Assembly (NCBI GenBank): GCA_023392395.1
Contig: JAEVZE010000225.1
Coordinates: forward strand, 1-17,812
Direction: 5' to 3'
From: Bacillota bacterium
GTDB taxonomy: Bacteria > Bacillota > Clostridia > Christensenellales > Aristaeellaceae
DNA: 17,812 nt
Of this stretch, positions 1-6,812 are shown piece after piece (position 1 is the first letter of the stretch; the number at the start of each line of letters is the position of its first letter). The notes under the pieces are model-generated. The model searched no databases, was not told the DNA's origin, and was given only the letters and a program-made list of their open reading frames with translations. Made by a program: the position numbers and the translations under genes.

Positions 1-709
1 GCGTAAGGAAGCTCACCCCGCCGGGTTCCGGTGTGCCGGTGCCGGGGAAGACCGACGGGTCCATGACGTCGAGGTCGATGGTGAGGTAGACCGGTTTTCC
101 CTTCAGCGCGTCCAGCGTCACGTCCAGCCACTCAAAGTCGAATTTGCGCAGGGCCACGTGCCCGGCGGCGGCAAACTCAAATTCCGTCCGGTCGCCGGAG
201 CGGATGCCGAACTGGTGGATGCGGCCGTCCCCCAGGATCTCCCAGCAACGCCTTATGACGCAAGCGTGGGACAGCTTCACGCCCAGGTAGTCCTCCCGGA
301 GGTCGGCGTGGGCGTCGAAGTGGACGATATGAAGGTCCGGGTATTTTGACGCCGCCGCCTTCACCGCGGGAAGCGTCACCAGGTGCTCGCCGCCCAGCAT
401 AAAGGGCAGCTTGCCGTCCTCCAAAATCCCTTTTGCCCTTTCGTGGATCATGTCCAGCGAGGCCCTGGCATCGCCGATGGGCAGTTCCAGGTCGCCGCTG
501 TCCAGGATGGGGAAGTCCGTGAGGTCTTGATCCTGATAGGGGCTGTAGGTTTCAACGCCGTAGGATTCGCCCCGGATGGCGCGGGGGCCGAAGCGCGTGC
601 CGGGCCGGTAGGAGGTGGTGCCGTCAAAGGGCGCGCCGAACAGCACGATCCCGGCTTCCTCATAGCCCGCGCCGCAGCCGACGAAGGCCTCAATGTTCCT
701 GTTCAACAC
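1..709 (-). CDS. speB: Agmatinase (ureohydrolase), C-terminus cut by window edge
   Basis: Predicted to hydrolyse agmatine to putrescine and urea in the cytosol. The translation shows the Mn-binding ureohydrolase motifs in order: GGEH in the N-terminal half, DAHADLR, SHACVIR, then DLDVMDPS, followed by the agmatinase-type PGTGTPEPGG loop. About 236 codons are present; agmatinases are usually near 290 residues, so roughly 50-60 C-terminal residues lie beyond base 1. I chose the GTG at 709-707 because a GGAGGAG ribosome binding site lies 9 nt upstream; the next codon, TTG (706-704), is a possible alternative. It is the last visible gene of the speD-speA-speE-speB series and is separated from speE by repeat A1. 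Arginase or another ureohydrolase is possible from motifs alone, but the neighbouring decarboxylase favours agmatinase. Confidence 0.9.
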   Translation of the reverse strand, partial: MLNRNIEAFVGCGAGYEEAGIVLFGAPFDGTTSYRPGTRFGPRAIRGESYGVETYSPYQDQDLTDFPILDSGDLELPIGDARASLDMIHERAKGILEDGKLPFMLGGEHLVTLPAVKAAASKYPDLHIVHFDAHADLREDYLGVKLSHACVIRRCWEILGDGRIHQFGIRSGDRTEFEFAAAGHVALRKFDFEWLDVTLDALKGKPVYLTIDLDVMDPSVFPGTGTPEPGGVSFLT

Positions 710-763
710 TCTTAGTTTCTCCTCCACTTGCCAGACCAATGGCAACCTCGCCATACCTTCCAA

Positions 764-929
764 TCGTTCCCGGCGACATGTGCGCCGGGAACGGGTTTCC
801 GCAACCAGTGCGCACACTGGTGGAGGAAACAATCCCTCAAGTCAGCGCACCGCCCGGAAATTCGTGAGAATTTCAGGCGCGCGGAGATACTTCCTTTCGC
901 GATGAAAAGCCGGGCAGCGGATTTTCATC
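764..929 (+). repeat. Family A four-hairpin repeat, copy A1
   Basis: Interspersed repeat of about 166 bp between speE and speB. Four hairpins in order: H1 766-792 (GTTCCCGGCG paired to CGCCGGGAAC), H2 795-830 (GTTTCC ends around ACCAGTG/CACTGGT), H3 around the pair GAAATTC/GAATTTC, and H4 901-929 (GATGAAAA/TTTTCATC). The same order and spacing recurs at 3289 and 9026. H4 overlaps the speE stop codon at 925-927. There is no T-run after H4 in the direction of transcription, so it does not look like a simple intrinsic terminator. Confidence 0.88.
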
Positions 930-1785
930 GCTCCGCTTCTACGCTCCGAAGCATCTCCTCCACGTACGCCGGGAGCGCGAAGGCCCCGATGTGCAGGTTG
1001 GTCGTGTAGTAGCGGGTGGAAAACCCGAGCAGTCCCCACTTTGCGGCGTTCAAGTCCCTGACCGGGTGGTATTTCTTGGACGCAAACCCGAACAGCCAGT
1101 GGCCCGACGGGTAGGTGGGGATGTGCGCCTGGTACACGCGGCTGATGGGGAAGCTCTCCACGATGCGCTTGTGGGCGCGCTGGCAGGCGGCGGCGTCGGC
1201 GTCGTAGAAGGGGCTCTCGTGCTGGTTGACCATGATGCCGTCGTCCCGGAGGGCGTTGAAGCAGTTGCCGTAGAACTCCCGGGTGAACAGGCCCTCGCCC
1301 GGCCCGAAGGGATCCGTGGAGTCCACGATGATCAGGTCGTACTCGTCCTTTTTGGTGCGGACGAACTTGAGCCCGTCCTCAAACACAATGTTGAGCCTTG
1401 GGTCGTCCAGCCGGCAGGCGGTCTGCGGCAGGAATTTCTTACACACGTCCACGACCAGCGGATCGATCTCCACCATGTCGATGCGCTGGACGGAGTCGTA
1501 CCGGGTCAGCTCCCGCACCACGCCGCCGTCGCCCGCGCCGATGACCAGGATGTCCTTTGCCGCCGGGTGCACGGCCATGGGCACGTGGGTGATCATCTCA
1601 TGGTAGATGAATTCGTCCTTCTCGGTCAGCATCATGAAGCCGTCCAGGGTCAGAAACCGCCCGAACTCCTTCGAATCGAACACGTCGATGCGCTGGAAGT
1701 CGCTGCGGCCGGAGTAGAGCTGCCGGTCCACCTTGATGGACAGCTGCACATTGGGCGTATGCCGCTCGGAAAACCACAGTTCCAC
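925..1785 (-). CDS. speE: Spermidine synthase (putrescine aminopropyltransferase)
   Basis: Transfers the aminopropyl group of decarboxylated SAM to putrescine, giving spermidine and methylthioadenosine. The 286-residue length is normal for the family. Visible signatures are the substrate-loop YHE (61-63), the nucleotide-binding GAGDGG (83-88), the acidic VEID (105-108) and DSTDPFGPGEGLF from residue 155, where the first Asp is the expected catalytic acid. The start is GTG at 1785; its AAGGAGGT ribosome binding site lies inside the last codons of speA (speA stop at 1789), leaving 3 nt between the genes, so translation is probably coupled. The last codons and the stop at 925 lie against hairpin H4 of repeat A1. 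A spermine or thermospermine synthase cannot be excluded by sequence alone, but the operon supports spermidine. Confidence 0.95.
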   Translation of the reverse strand: MELWFSERHTPNVQLSIKVDRQLYSGRSDFQRIDVFDSKEFGRFLTLDGFMMLTEKDEFIYHEMITHVPMAVHPAAKDILVIGAGDGGVVRELTRYDSVQRIDMVEIDPLVVDVCKKFLPQTACRLDDPRLNIVFEDGLKFVRTKKDEYDLIIVDSTDPFGPGEGLFTREFYGNCFNALRDDGIMVNQHESPFYDADAAACQRAHKRIVESFPISRVYQAHIPTYPSGHWLFGFASKKYHPVRDLNAAKWGLLGFSTRYYTTNLHIGAFALPAYVEEMLRSVEAER

Positions 1786-1788
1786 TTG

Positions 1789-3240
1789 TCACACCTCCTT
1801 CAGTACATTTAAACGCTTGATGTCGGGATCCTCGGGGCCGGTCATGCTGGAGCCTTTGTCCAGCGCGTAGCGGATGTAGTCCAGAATCTGGGGCGTGATC
1901 CTCTCGCCCGGCGCCAGAATTGGAATGCCCGGCGGATAGCACATCACGAATTCCCCGGCCACGCGGCCGGCGGTCTCATGAAGCGGCAGCGACTGACGCT
2001 GGGCGTAGAACGCCTTTTGCGGCGTCACGGCCACCTCCGGCTCCAGATACTCCTGCCTGAACATGCCCTTCGGGTCCCTTTGGTAGCGCCGCTTGATCTC
2101 GGAAAGCGCCCCGATCAGCCGCTCGATGTCTTGCCGCCGGTCGCCCAGCGAGATGTAGGCCAAAATGTTGCCGATATCGCCGAACTCGATCTGGATGTCG
2201 TACTCGTCTCTGAGGATGTCGTACACCTCAATGCCCGCAAGCCCGACGCCCAGCGTGTTCACCGCAAGCTTGGTTTCGTCGAAGTCATAGATGGTGTCTC
2301 CGTTGATCTTCTCCTTGCCGTAGGCGTAGAAACCCTCCAGGCGGTTGATCTCGCACCGTGCGTAGTCCGACAGCGAGACCACCTTCTCAAACACCTCGGG
2401 GCCCCGCAGCGCAAGGTTCCGCCGGGAGAGGTCCAGGCTGGCCATCAAAAGGTAGGAACCGCTGGTGGTCTGGGTCAGGTTGATGATCTGCCGTAGGTAC
2501 CCTTCGGACACCCCCGGCCCCGCCAGCAGGAACGAGCTTTGCGTCAGGCTGCCGCCGGATTTGTGCATGCTGACCGCCGCCAGATCCGCGCCCGCGGCCA
2601 TCGCGGACACCGGCAGGTTGTTTCCAAAGTATAAGTGGGTGCCGTGGGCCTCGTCCGCCAACACCAGCATGCCCTTTTCATGGGCCAGCTTCGTGATGGC
2701 GCGAACGTCCGAGCAGATGCCGTAGTAGGTGGGGTTGTTGACGAGAACTGCCTTCGCTTCCGGATGGCGGCGAATGGCCTCCTCCACGCCGGACACTTTC
2801 ATGCCCAGCGGGACGCCCAGGCCCTCATCGATCTCCGGCGACACGTACACCGGCTCGCCCCCGCACAGCACCAGCGCGTTGATCACGCTCCGGTGCACGT
2901 TCCGGGGCAGGATGATCTTGTCCCCCTGCCGCAGCGCGTAGAGGATCATGCTCTCGACGGACGACGTGGTGCCGCCCACCATGAAAAACGCGTGGGCCGA
3001 GCCGAAGGCCTCCGCCGCCAGATCCTCCGCGTCCCGGATCACCGAGACCGGGTGGCACAGATTGTCCAGCGGCTTCATGGAGTTGACGTCCAGCGACAGG
3101 CACTTCTCGCCCAGCAGCTTGACCAGCTCCGGGTTGCCGCGGCCCCGCTTGTGGCCGGGCACGTCCAGCGGCACAATGCGCATGGAGCGCATCTGCTCCA
3201 GCGCGTCGCAAATAGGCGCGTCGGCCTGGGTGTGTCGCAT
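1789..3240 (-). CDS. speA: Orn/Lys/Arg decarboxylase, probably arginine decarboxylase
   Basis: PLP-dependent decarboxylase of the aminotransferase fold, short Bacillus SpeA-like form (483 residues, without the N-terminal wing domain of the large inducible enterobacterial enzymes). The PLP lysine is K227 in SMHKSGGSLTQS, and ADEAHGTH (195-202) carries the cofactor-binding Asp and His. The start ATG at 3240 follows AAGGAGGGGGAGCC. Substrate is inferred from context: an agmatinase gene lies downstream in the same series, so arginine to agmatine is the most economical reading; lysine or ornithine activity is the main alternative. It is read after speD, separated by repeat A2, and runs into speE with a 3-nt gap. 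Its last three codons include the speE ribosome binding site. Confidence 0.9.
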   Translation of the reverse strand: MRHTQADAPICDALEQMRSMRIVPLDVPGHKRGRGNPELVKLLGEKCLSLDVNSMKPLDNLCHPVSVIRDAEDLAAEAFGSAHAFFMVGGTTSSVESMILYALRQGDKIILPRNVHRSVINALVLCGGEPVYVSPEIDEGLGVPLGMKVSGVEEAIRRHPEAKAVLVNNPTYYGICSDVRAITKLAHEKGMLVLADEAHGTHLYFGNNLPVSAMAAGADLAAVSMHKSGGSLTQSSFLLAGPGVSEGYLRQIINLTQTTSGSYLLMASLDLSRRNLALRGPEVFEKVVSLSDYARCEINRLEGFYAYGKEKINGDTIYDFDETKLAVNTLGVGLAGIEVYDILRDEYDIQIEFGDIGNILAYISLGDRRQDIERLIGALSEIKRRYQRDPKGMFRQEYLEPEVAVTPQKAFYAQRQSLPLHETAGRVAGEFVMCYPPGIPILAPGERITPQILDYIRYALDKGSSMTGPEDPDIKRLNVLKEV

Positions 3241-3288
3241 GGCTCCCCCTCCTTCAACAATTCGAAAACGCCTGTCGCCCGGTTATCA

Positions 3289-3453
3289 TCGTTCCCGGCG
3301 ACCTGTGCGCCGGGAACGTGTTTCCGATACCAGTGCGCACACCGGTATCGGAAACAATACCTCCAGCCAGCGGGCCGCCCGAAATTTCAGAGAATTTTAG
3401 GCTCGCGCAGTTTCCTTCCTCCGCGTTGAAAAGCCGCCCGGCGGGTTTTCAAC
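3289..3453 (+). repeat. Family A four-hairpin repeat, copy A2
   Basis: Second copy, between speD and speA, ending 6 bp from the speD stop codon. H2 is GTTTCCGATACC paired to GGTATCGGAAAC around a conserved AGTGCGCAC core; H4 (3425-3453) is GTTGAAAA/TTTTCAAC, where copy A1 has GATGAAAA/TTTTCATC: both arms changed together. H3 here is weaker, with AAATT/AATTT as its core. Confidence 0.88.
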
Positions 3454-3458
3454 GCCAT

Positions 3459-4217
3459 TTAAAACACATTCCGCCCGCTGAAAATCTCGATCATCTCGCG
3501 GCGCAGGCTGCCCGTAATGTCCAGCCTGGTCCTGGGCGGCAGCTCGTACACGTCCACGTTGAACAGGTAGTTCTGCAGGTCCAGTTCCTTGATCAGCATC
3601 TTGGTGTGGAAGAGGTTGGCCTCGTAGACGTTCACGTCCACCGCGTCGTACTTTTTGAGGATCTTGTCGTCCACGTAGTTCTGGATGGACGTGATCGCGT
3701 GGTCAATGAACAGCTTTTTGCCCGCCACATCCCGGGTGAAGCCGCGCACGCGGTAGTCCATCGTGATGATGTCGGAATCAAACGACCCAATCAGGTAGTC
3801 CAAAGTGGACAGCGGCGTGATCTCGCCGCAGGTGGCCACGTCGATGTCCACCCGGAAGGTGGCCAGAAACGTGTCCGGATGGTACTCCGGATAGGTGTGC
3901 ACCGTCACATGGCTCTTGTCCAGGTGGGCTACCACCGCGTTCTCGGCGGGGGTCATGGAGCCGTCGGCGATGAGAAGCGTCACCGAAGCGCCCTGCGGGT
4001 CGTAATCCTGCCGCGACACGTGCAATACCCTGGCGCCGATCATGTCCACGACGTGGGTCAGGATGCCCGTCAGGCGCTCGGAGTTGTACTGTTCGCCGAC
4101 ATAGGCGATGTAATCCTTCTGCTCCCGCGGCGTCTTGGCATAGCAGACGTCGTAGATGTTGAAGCTCAATGATTTTGTGAGGTTGTTGAATCCGTACAGC
4201 TTCAGCTTGCCCTCCAT
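3459..4217 (-). CDS. speD: S-adenosylmethionine decarboxylase proenzyme, E. coli-type class
   Basis: Pyruvoyl enzyme that decarboxylates SAM to supply the aminopropyl donor for SpeE. The product resembles the long bacterial E. coli-type SpeD throughout: KLKLYGFNNLTKSLSF near the N-terminus, RQDYDPQGASVT (69-80), the self-cleavage site HLDKSHVTVHTYPE with cleavage expected between K101 and S102, STLDYLIGSFDSDI, DYRVRGFTRD and NIFHTKML-like NLFHTKML. Length is 252 residues, close to the E. coli enzyme at about 264. I chose ATG 4217 rather than the in-frame ATG at 4304 because GAGGAGGA (4232-4225) sits at proper spacing, the homology begins here, and the upstream extension would run through an intrinsic terminator. 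First gene of the polyamine operon, preceded by a long structured leader. Confidence 0.95.
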   Translation of the reverse strand: MEGKLKLYGFNNLTKSLSFNIYDVCYAKTPREQKDYIAYVGEQYNSERLTGILTHVVDMIGARVLHVSRQDYDPQGASVTLLIADGSMTPAENAVVAHLDKSHVTVHTYPEYHPDTFLATFRVDIDVATCGEITPLSTLDYLIGSFDSDIITMDYRVRGFTRDVAGKKLFIDHAITSIQNYVDDKILKKYDAVDVNVYEANLFHTKMLIKELDLQNYLFNVDVYELPPRTRLDITGSLRREMIEIFSGRNVF

Positions 4218-4242
4218 TGGTGCATCCTCCTCACATAAAAAA

Positions 4243-4273
4243 CAAGTGACGAGCCTTTTTTGCCCATCACTTG
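4243..4273 (-). terminator. Intrinsic terminator (attenuator) in the speD leader
   Basis: On the minus strand CAAGTGATGGGC (4273-4262) pairs over all 12 positions (two G-U) with GCTCGTCACTTG (4254-4243) around a 7-nt A-rich loop, followed at once by six T (4242-4237). The speD ribosome binding site begins only 5 nt further on, at 4232. A terminator here, about 325 nt after the predicted start of transcription and directly before the first gene, is the expected arrangement for transcription attenuation. Confidence 0.85.
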
Positions 4274-4377
4274 CGAACATCTTCTGTCTTTGCCCGTAGC
4301 GCATAAGGCGCTTCGGGCCGGGCGGCCCGTCATCGGGAGCGCCCTGGGGAACAGATTCCGGGTTTAGAGTCTATATA

Positions 4378-4596
4378 GCAAACAATTACTTTTACTACTC
4401 TTATTGACCGTTTCACAAGTTGATGCGCCGGTAGGCGCCGGTTATAAAGTAACCAACTTATAAAATCGAAGCTCTTCGCTCCATCAATAAGGCGGCCCAG
4501 CCGCCACGGGCAGTCGACCGGCCGCTTTTCGCGGCGCCCTCCTACTCTTGGAGGCGGTCAGTAATTATTTGCACGAACTCCTTTTCGCGCGAATGC
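4378..4596 (-). promoter_or_regulatory. Structured speD leader RNA, candidate riboswitch-like domain of unknown class
   Basis: Stretch of about 500 bp without a gene (4218-4730); this is its transcribed core. On the minus strand GCAAATAATTACT (4572-4560) pairs with AGTAATTGTTTGC (4390-4378), 13 bp with one G-U, closing a domain of 195 nt. Inside are CCTCC/GGAGG, GCCGC/GCGGC and GGCGGC/GCCGCC hairpins and a three-way junction closed by AAGTTG (4459-4454) with CAACTT (4422-4417) holding GGTTA/TAACC and GCGCC/GGCGC hairpins. The strand 4425-4412 (CATCAACTTGTGAA) can instead pair with 4277-4265 (TTCGCAAGTGATG), 13 bp with one bulged A and one wobble, which would block the terminator. I see no conserved core of SAM-I, lysine, cobalamin, T-box, glycine or c-di-GMP leaders. 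Its function is inferred from layout only. Confidence 0.65.
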
Positions 4597-4602
4597 AGAC
4601 GA

Positions 4603-4631
4603 ACAATATCATGTGCAGGCGCGTATGTCAA
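4603..4631 (-). promoter_or_regulatory. Sigma-70-type promoter of the polyamine operon
   Basis: TTGACA (4631-4626), 17-nt spacer, TATTGT (4608-4603) on the minus strand. Transcription should start near 4596, giving a leader of about 380 nt before the speD ATG at 4217. Confidence 0.8.
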
Positions 4632-4683
4632 GTTAAGAATCATTCCGGCGGAAAAAATGCCGTCACGCCCTGGGAGGCCTTGG

Positions 4684-4708
4684 AAAAACGCGCCGAATCC
4701 TGACGCGT
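4684..4708 (-). terminator. Possible terminator after the cupin gene
   Basis: On the minus strand ACGCG (4708-4704) can pair with CGCGT (4692-4688), followed by a T-run reaching 4684. The stem is only 5 bp with an 11-nt loop, so this is a weak candidate. It lies between the cupin stop at 4731 and the speD promoter at 4631, where a terminator would be expected. Confidence 0.4.
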
Positions 4709-4730
4709 GCGCAGTCCGGAACAGCCCGGG

Positions 4731-5063
4731 TCAGGTCATTGCGTAGCGGTCCTTCTGGTTGAAAAACGTCACGTCCGCATACCCCGCGTAGATCTTTCCG
4801 GAATGCTTCACGCCTCGGGGAATGTAGTAGGTATCGCCCTTCTGGAAGGTGTGGGGGACGCCGCCGATGGTCAGGTCAATCTTTCCCGACACCACCACCG
4901 CCCACTGGCTCTCGTGGGTGTGCTCGGGCAAGATCGCATCCTCCTCGAACTCCATGAAGACCACCTGATGGCTGTCCGCCTGGGAAAGGTACGCGCGGAT
5001 TCCCTGAATGGGTACCGCCGCCAGCGGCAGATTTTCAATCTCACTCGGGAAGTTGCCAGGCAT
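4731..5063 (-). CDS. Small single-domain cupin protein
   Basis: A 110-residue protein with one cupin beta-barrel. Motif 1 is PEHTHESQWAVVVSG (46-60; metal ligand candidates H48, H50, Q53) and motif 2 is GDTYYIPRGVKHSG (76-89; H87). Single-domain cupins of this size bind a metal and serve as small-molecule isomerases, dioxygenases or sensors; no substrate can be read from the sequence. The start ATG at 5063 follows GAGGGGTGG at suitable spacing; an in-frame ATG at 5123 lies between the -35 and -10 elements of the promoter found here, so it cannot be used from that promoter. The gene has its own consensus promoter and appears to be a single-gene unit between ldh and the polyamine operon. Four residues after the last cupin strand end the protein in YAMT. 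Confidence 0.8.
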   Translation of the reverse strand: MPGNFPSEIENLPLAAVPIQGIRAYLSQADSHQVVFMEFEEDAILPEHTHESQWAVVVSGKIDLTIGGVPHTFQKGDTYYIPRGVKHSGKIYAGYADVTFFNQKDRYAMT

Positions 5064-5101
5064 GAAACCACCCCTCGGCGCGAAAATTTTGCATGCTATG
5101 C

Positions 5102-5130
5102 AGTATAGGCCGCGAGCCTGCAAATGTCAA
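5102..5130 (-). promoter_or_regulatory. Sigma-70-type promoter of the cupin gene
   Basis: TTGACA (5130-5125), 17-nt spacer, TATACT (5107-5102) on the minus strand, about 38 nt before the chosen ATG. It also settles the start codon, because the longer reading would begin upstream of the -10 box. Confidence 0.8.
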
Positions 5131-5177
5131 TCCCTTTTGCGTACCCGCCCCGCGCGCTTATCCCGGGGAACCGCGCG

Positions 5178-5218
5178 AAAAAGGCGACCCGAATCGAATG
5201 GTTTCGGGCCGCCTTTTA
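5178..5218 (-). terminator. Intrinsic terminator of ldh
   Basis: Downstream of the ldh stop at 5238. On the minus strand AAAAGGCGGCCCGAA pairs with TTCGGGTCGCCTTTT, with a T-run in the 3' arm. The plus strand also ends in a T-rich arm, so it may act in both directions. Confidence 0.85.
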
Positions 5219-5237
5219 TTTGATTGCCTCAGATGCT

Positions 5238-6209
5238 TCAGGCCTTGGGCGCCGGAACGAAATTGACCGACGAGATGACAGACTTCAGCGCGTCCGCGGA
5301 GGCGCGCAGCTGCTTCAACTCTTCCTCGGTCAGCGGCGGGGTGATCTCCCGCTCGATGCCCTTGGCGCCGATGACGAACGGCAGGCTCAGGCACACGTCT
5401 TCGATGCCGTAGCGGCCGTTGATCATTCCCGAAACCGTCAAAACGGAGTTGGCGTCCTGCACGATGCACTCCACGATGCGGCGCACGGCCAGCGCGACGG
5501 CGTAGAAGGTCGCGCCCTTGAACTGGATCACCTTGCCACCGGAGGTGCGCACGTCGTCCAGAATGGACTCCAGCTGCTTCTTGCCGCAGCGCTCGGCCTC
5601 CAGGCAGGCGTGTTCGCAGTACTCGTCCATGGTCATGCCGGCGATGTTGGTGAGCGACCAGGGCACCATGGAGCTGTCGCCGTGCTCACCAAACACGTAG
5701 CCGTGCACGTTGTTGGGGTTGACGTCCACATGGGCGGCCAGGATGGAGCGGAGGCGCGCGGAGTCCAGCATGGTGCCGGAACCGATGACCTGACTCTCCT
5801 TGAGGCCGAAGTTCTTGGTGATGTGGTAGGTCAGGATATCCACGGGGTTCGCGACCACGATGTACACCGCGTCGGGCGCGCGCTTCACCACTTCGGGCAT
5901 GATGTGGTTGATGATGTTGATGTTGCCCTGCGCCAGGTCAATGCGGGTCTGTCCGGGCTTCCTGGCCGCGCCGGCGGTGATGATCACGATGTCGGCGTCT
6001 TGCGCGCCCGAATAGTCGCTGGAGTAGATGTCTACCGGCGCGCAAAACGGCGTGCCCTGGATGATGTCCATGGCCTCGCCCCGCGCCTTGTCGGCCGCGA
6101 TGTCGATCAGCACGATTTCTGTGGCGAGTCCGGAGGTGGTCAGCGTGAATGCGATGGTCGCGCCGACGTTTCCAGCGCCCAGGATGGCGACTTTTCTGCC
6201 CTTATTCAT
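5238..6209 (-). CDS. ldh: L-lactate dehydrogenase
   Basis: NAD-dependent cytosolic enzyme interconverting pyruvate and L-lactate, which regenerates NAD during fermentation. The 323-residue protein has the Rossmann GAGNVG (11-16), an Asp at 36 that favours NAD over NADP, the mobile-loop ARKPGQTRIDL (82-92) and the catalytic GEHGDSS with His176. Gln87 in the loop is the residue that marks lactate dehydrogenases; malate dehydrogenases have Arg there. DSARLR (149-154) carries the substrate-binding Arg. The start ATG at 6209 follows AGAAGG. It is a single-gene unit with a terminator behind it and about 260 nt of hairpin-rich sequence in front, including two AAGCCATA repeats that could be operator sites. 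Confidence 0.95.
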   Translation of the reverse strand: MNKGRKVAILGAGNVGATIAFTLTTSGLATEIVLIDIAADKARGEAMDIIQGTPFCAPVDIYSSDYSGAQDADIVIITAGAARKPGQTRIDLAQGNINIINHIMPEVVKRAPDAVYIVVANPVDILTYHITKNFGLKESQVIGSGTMLDSARLRSILAAHVDVNPNNVHGYVFGEHGDSSMVPWSLTNIAGMTMDEYCEHACLEAERCGKKQLESILDDVRTSGGKVIQFKGATFYAVALAVRRIVECIVQDANSVLTVSGMINGRYGIEDVCLSLPFVIGAKGIEREITPPLTEEELKQLRASADALKSVISSVNFVPAPKA

Positions 6210-6500
6210 AGAGGCAACCTTCTTTCAATTGTGTGGTGGGATTTGAGCGGGCCGTCCTATACAGGCCGTCTTGCCGCCCTATCGATGACCCCGGACCGGA
6301 CAGCCCTGTCCGGCGCGGGAGGTGATGCGTTCGCATCCGGCGCGGGTTCGCACCCTGTCAGCGTGATAACCGTGCTTTGTTCCTTCGCGTCATAATCGCA
6401 CCATACGCATGCGCCTCGATTCTACTTGGGAAGCCATAACAATTTCTATATTTAAGCCATAGCGCTTATTATATCCGATCACCTCCGAAGAATCATTAAA
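6210..6500 (-). promoter_or_regulatory. ldh upstream region with tandem motifs and hairpins
   Basis: No gene is supported here. On the minus strand a TATAAT (6473-6468) could be the -10 box, but no good -35 lies 16-18 nt upstream. AAGCCATA occurs twice on the plus strand (6431-6438 and 6454-6461), just downstream of that -10. Further on are a perfect CCGGACAG/CTGTCCGG hairpin (6296-6313), GATGC/GCATC (6324-6337) and GGGT/ACCC closing a GCGA tetraloop on the minus strand (6344-6355). The 11-mer TCCGGCGCGGG is repeated directly at 6309 and 6336. A regulated leader is likely; no known riboswitch core is recognised. Confidence 0.4.
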
Positions 6501-6750
6501 AAATGGAGAAGTATTGTCGATGGATAAAAGATTTACTTATCATCTACGATTTCGTCATAATCTTTCCGGGCCATAAAAATGGCCCGCTTGGAAGCCGATT
6601 CCAGCGCGTCGCGCGGGTTCCTTCGGCGCGGCTTGCACATCCAAACTTGACCGCGGCCATCCATTTCCAACCCGTGAAAAAAACGCCTCCGTTCGGCCGA
6701 GCGGCGGCGCACCGCGCGGCGGACACCCCTTGCGTTCCGACAATTGCGCA
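6501..6750. other. Gene-poor stretch before the QueG-like gene
   Basis: Nothing convincing is coded here. A GGGCCATAAAAATGGCCC palindrome lies near 6568-6585 without a T-run. A minus-strand reading frame ends at 6533 and could give a 72-residue arginine-rich product from an ATG at 6751, but it has no clear ribosome binding site and no family I recognise. Confidence 0.4.
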
Positions 6751-6779
6751 TTGCTTCCAAATCCGGCAAGGAGTAGAAT
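6751..6779 (+). promoter_or_regulatory. Probable promoter of the QueG-like gene
   Basis: TTGCTT (6751-6756), 17-nt spacer, TAGAAT (6774-6779), about 27 nt before the ribosome binding site AAAGGG and the ATG at 6813. Each hexamer differs from consensus by one or two bases. Confidence 0.55.
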
Positions 6780-6812
6780 AATGGGGGAATTCTTCCTATT
6801 CTGAAAGGGCGC

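Noticed and set aside
4378..4572. T-box, SAM-I or lysine riboswitch for the speD leader
   Set aside because: The TGGNACCGCG T-box sequence and the conserved cores of SAM-I and lysine leaders are not present, although AAGAGTA recalls part of some of them.
5124..6395. A 423-codon plus-strand frame opposite ldh
   Set aside because: Shadow of ldh with His/Val/Asp-rich artefact composition, no family signature and no suitable ribosome binding site.
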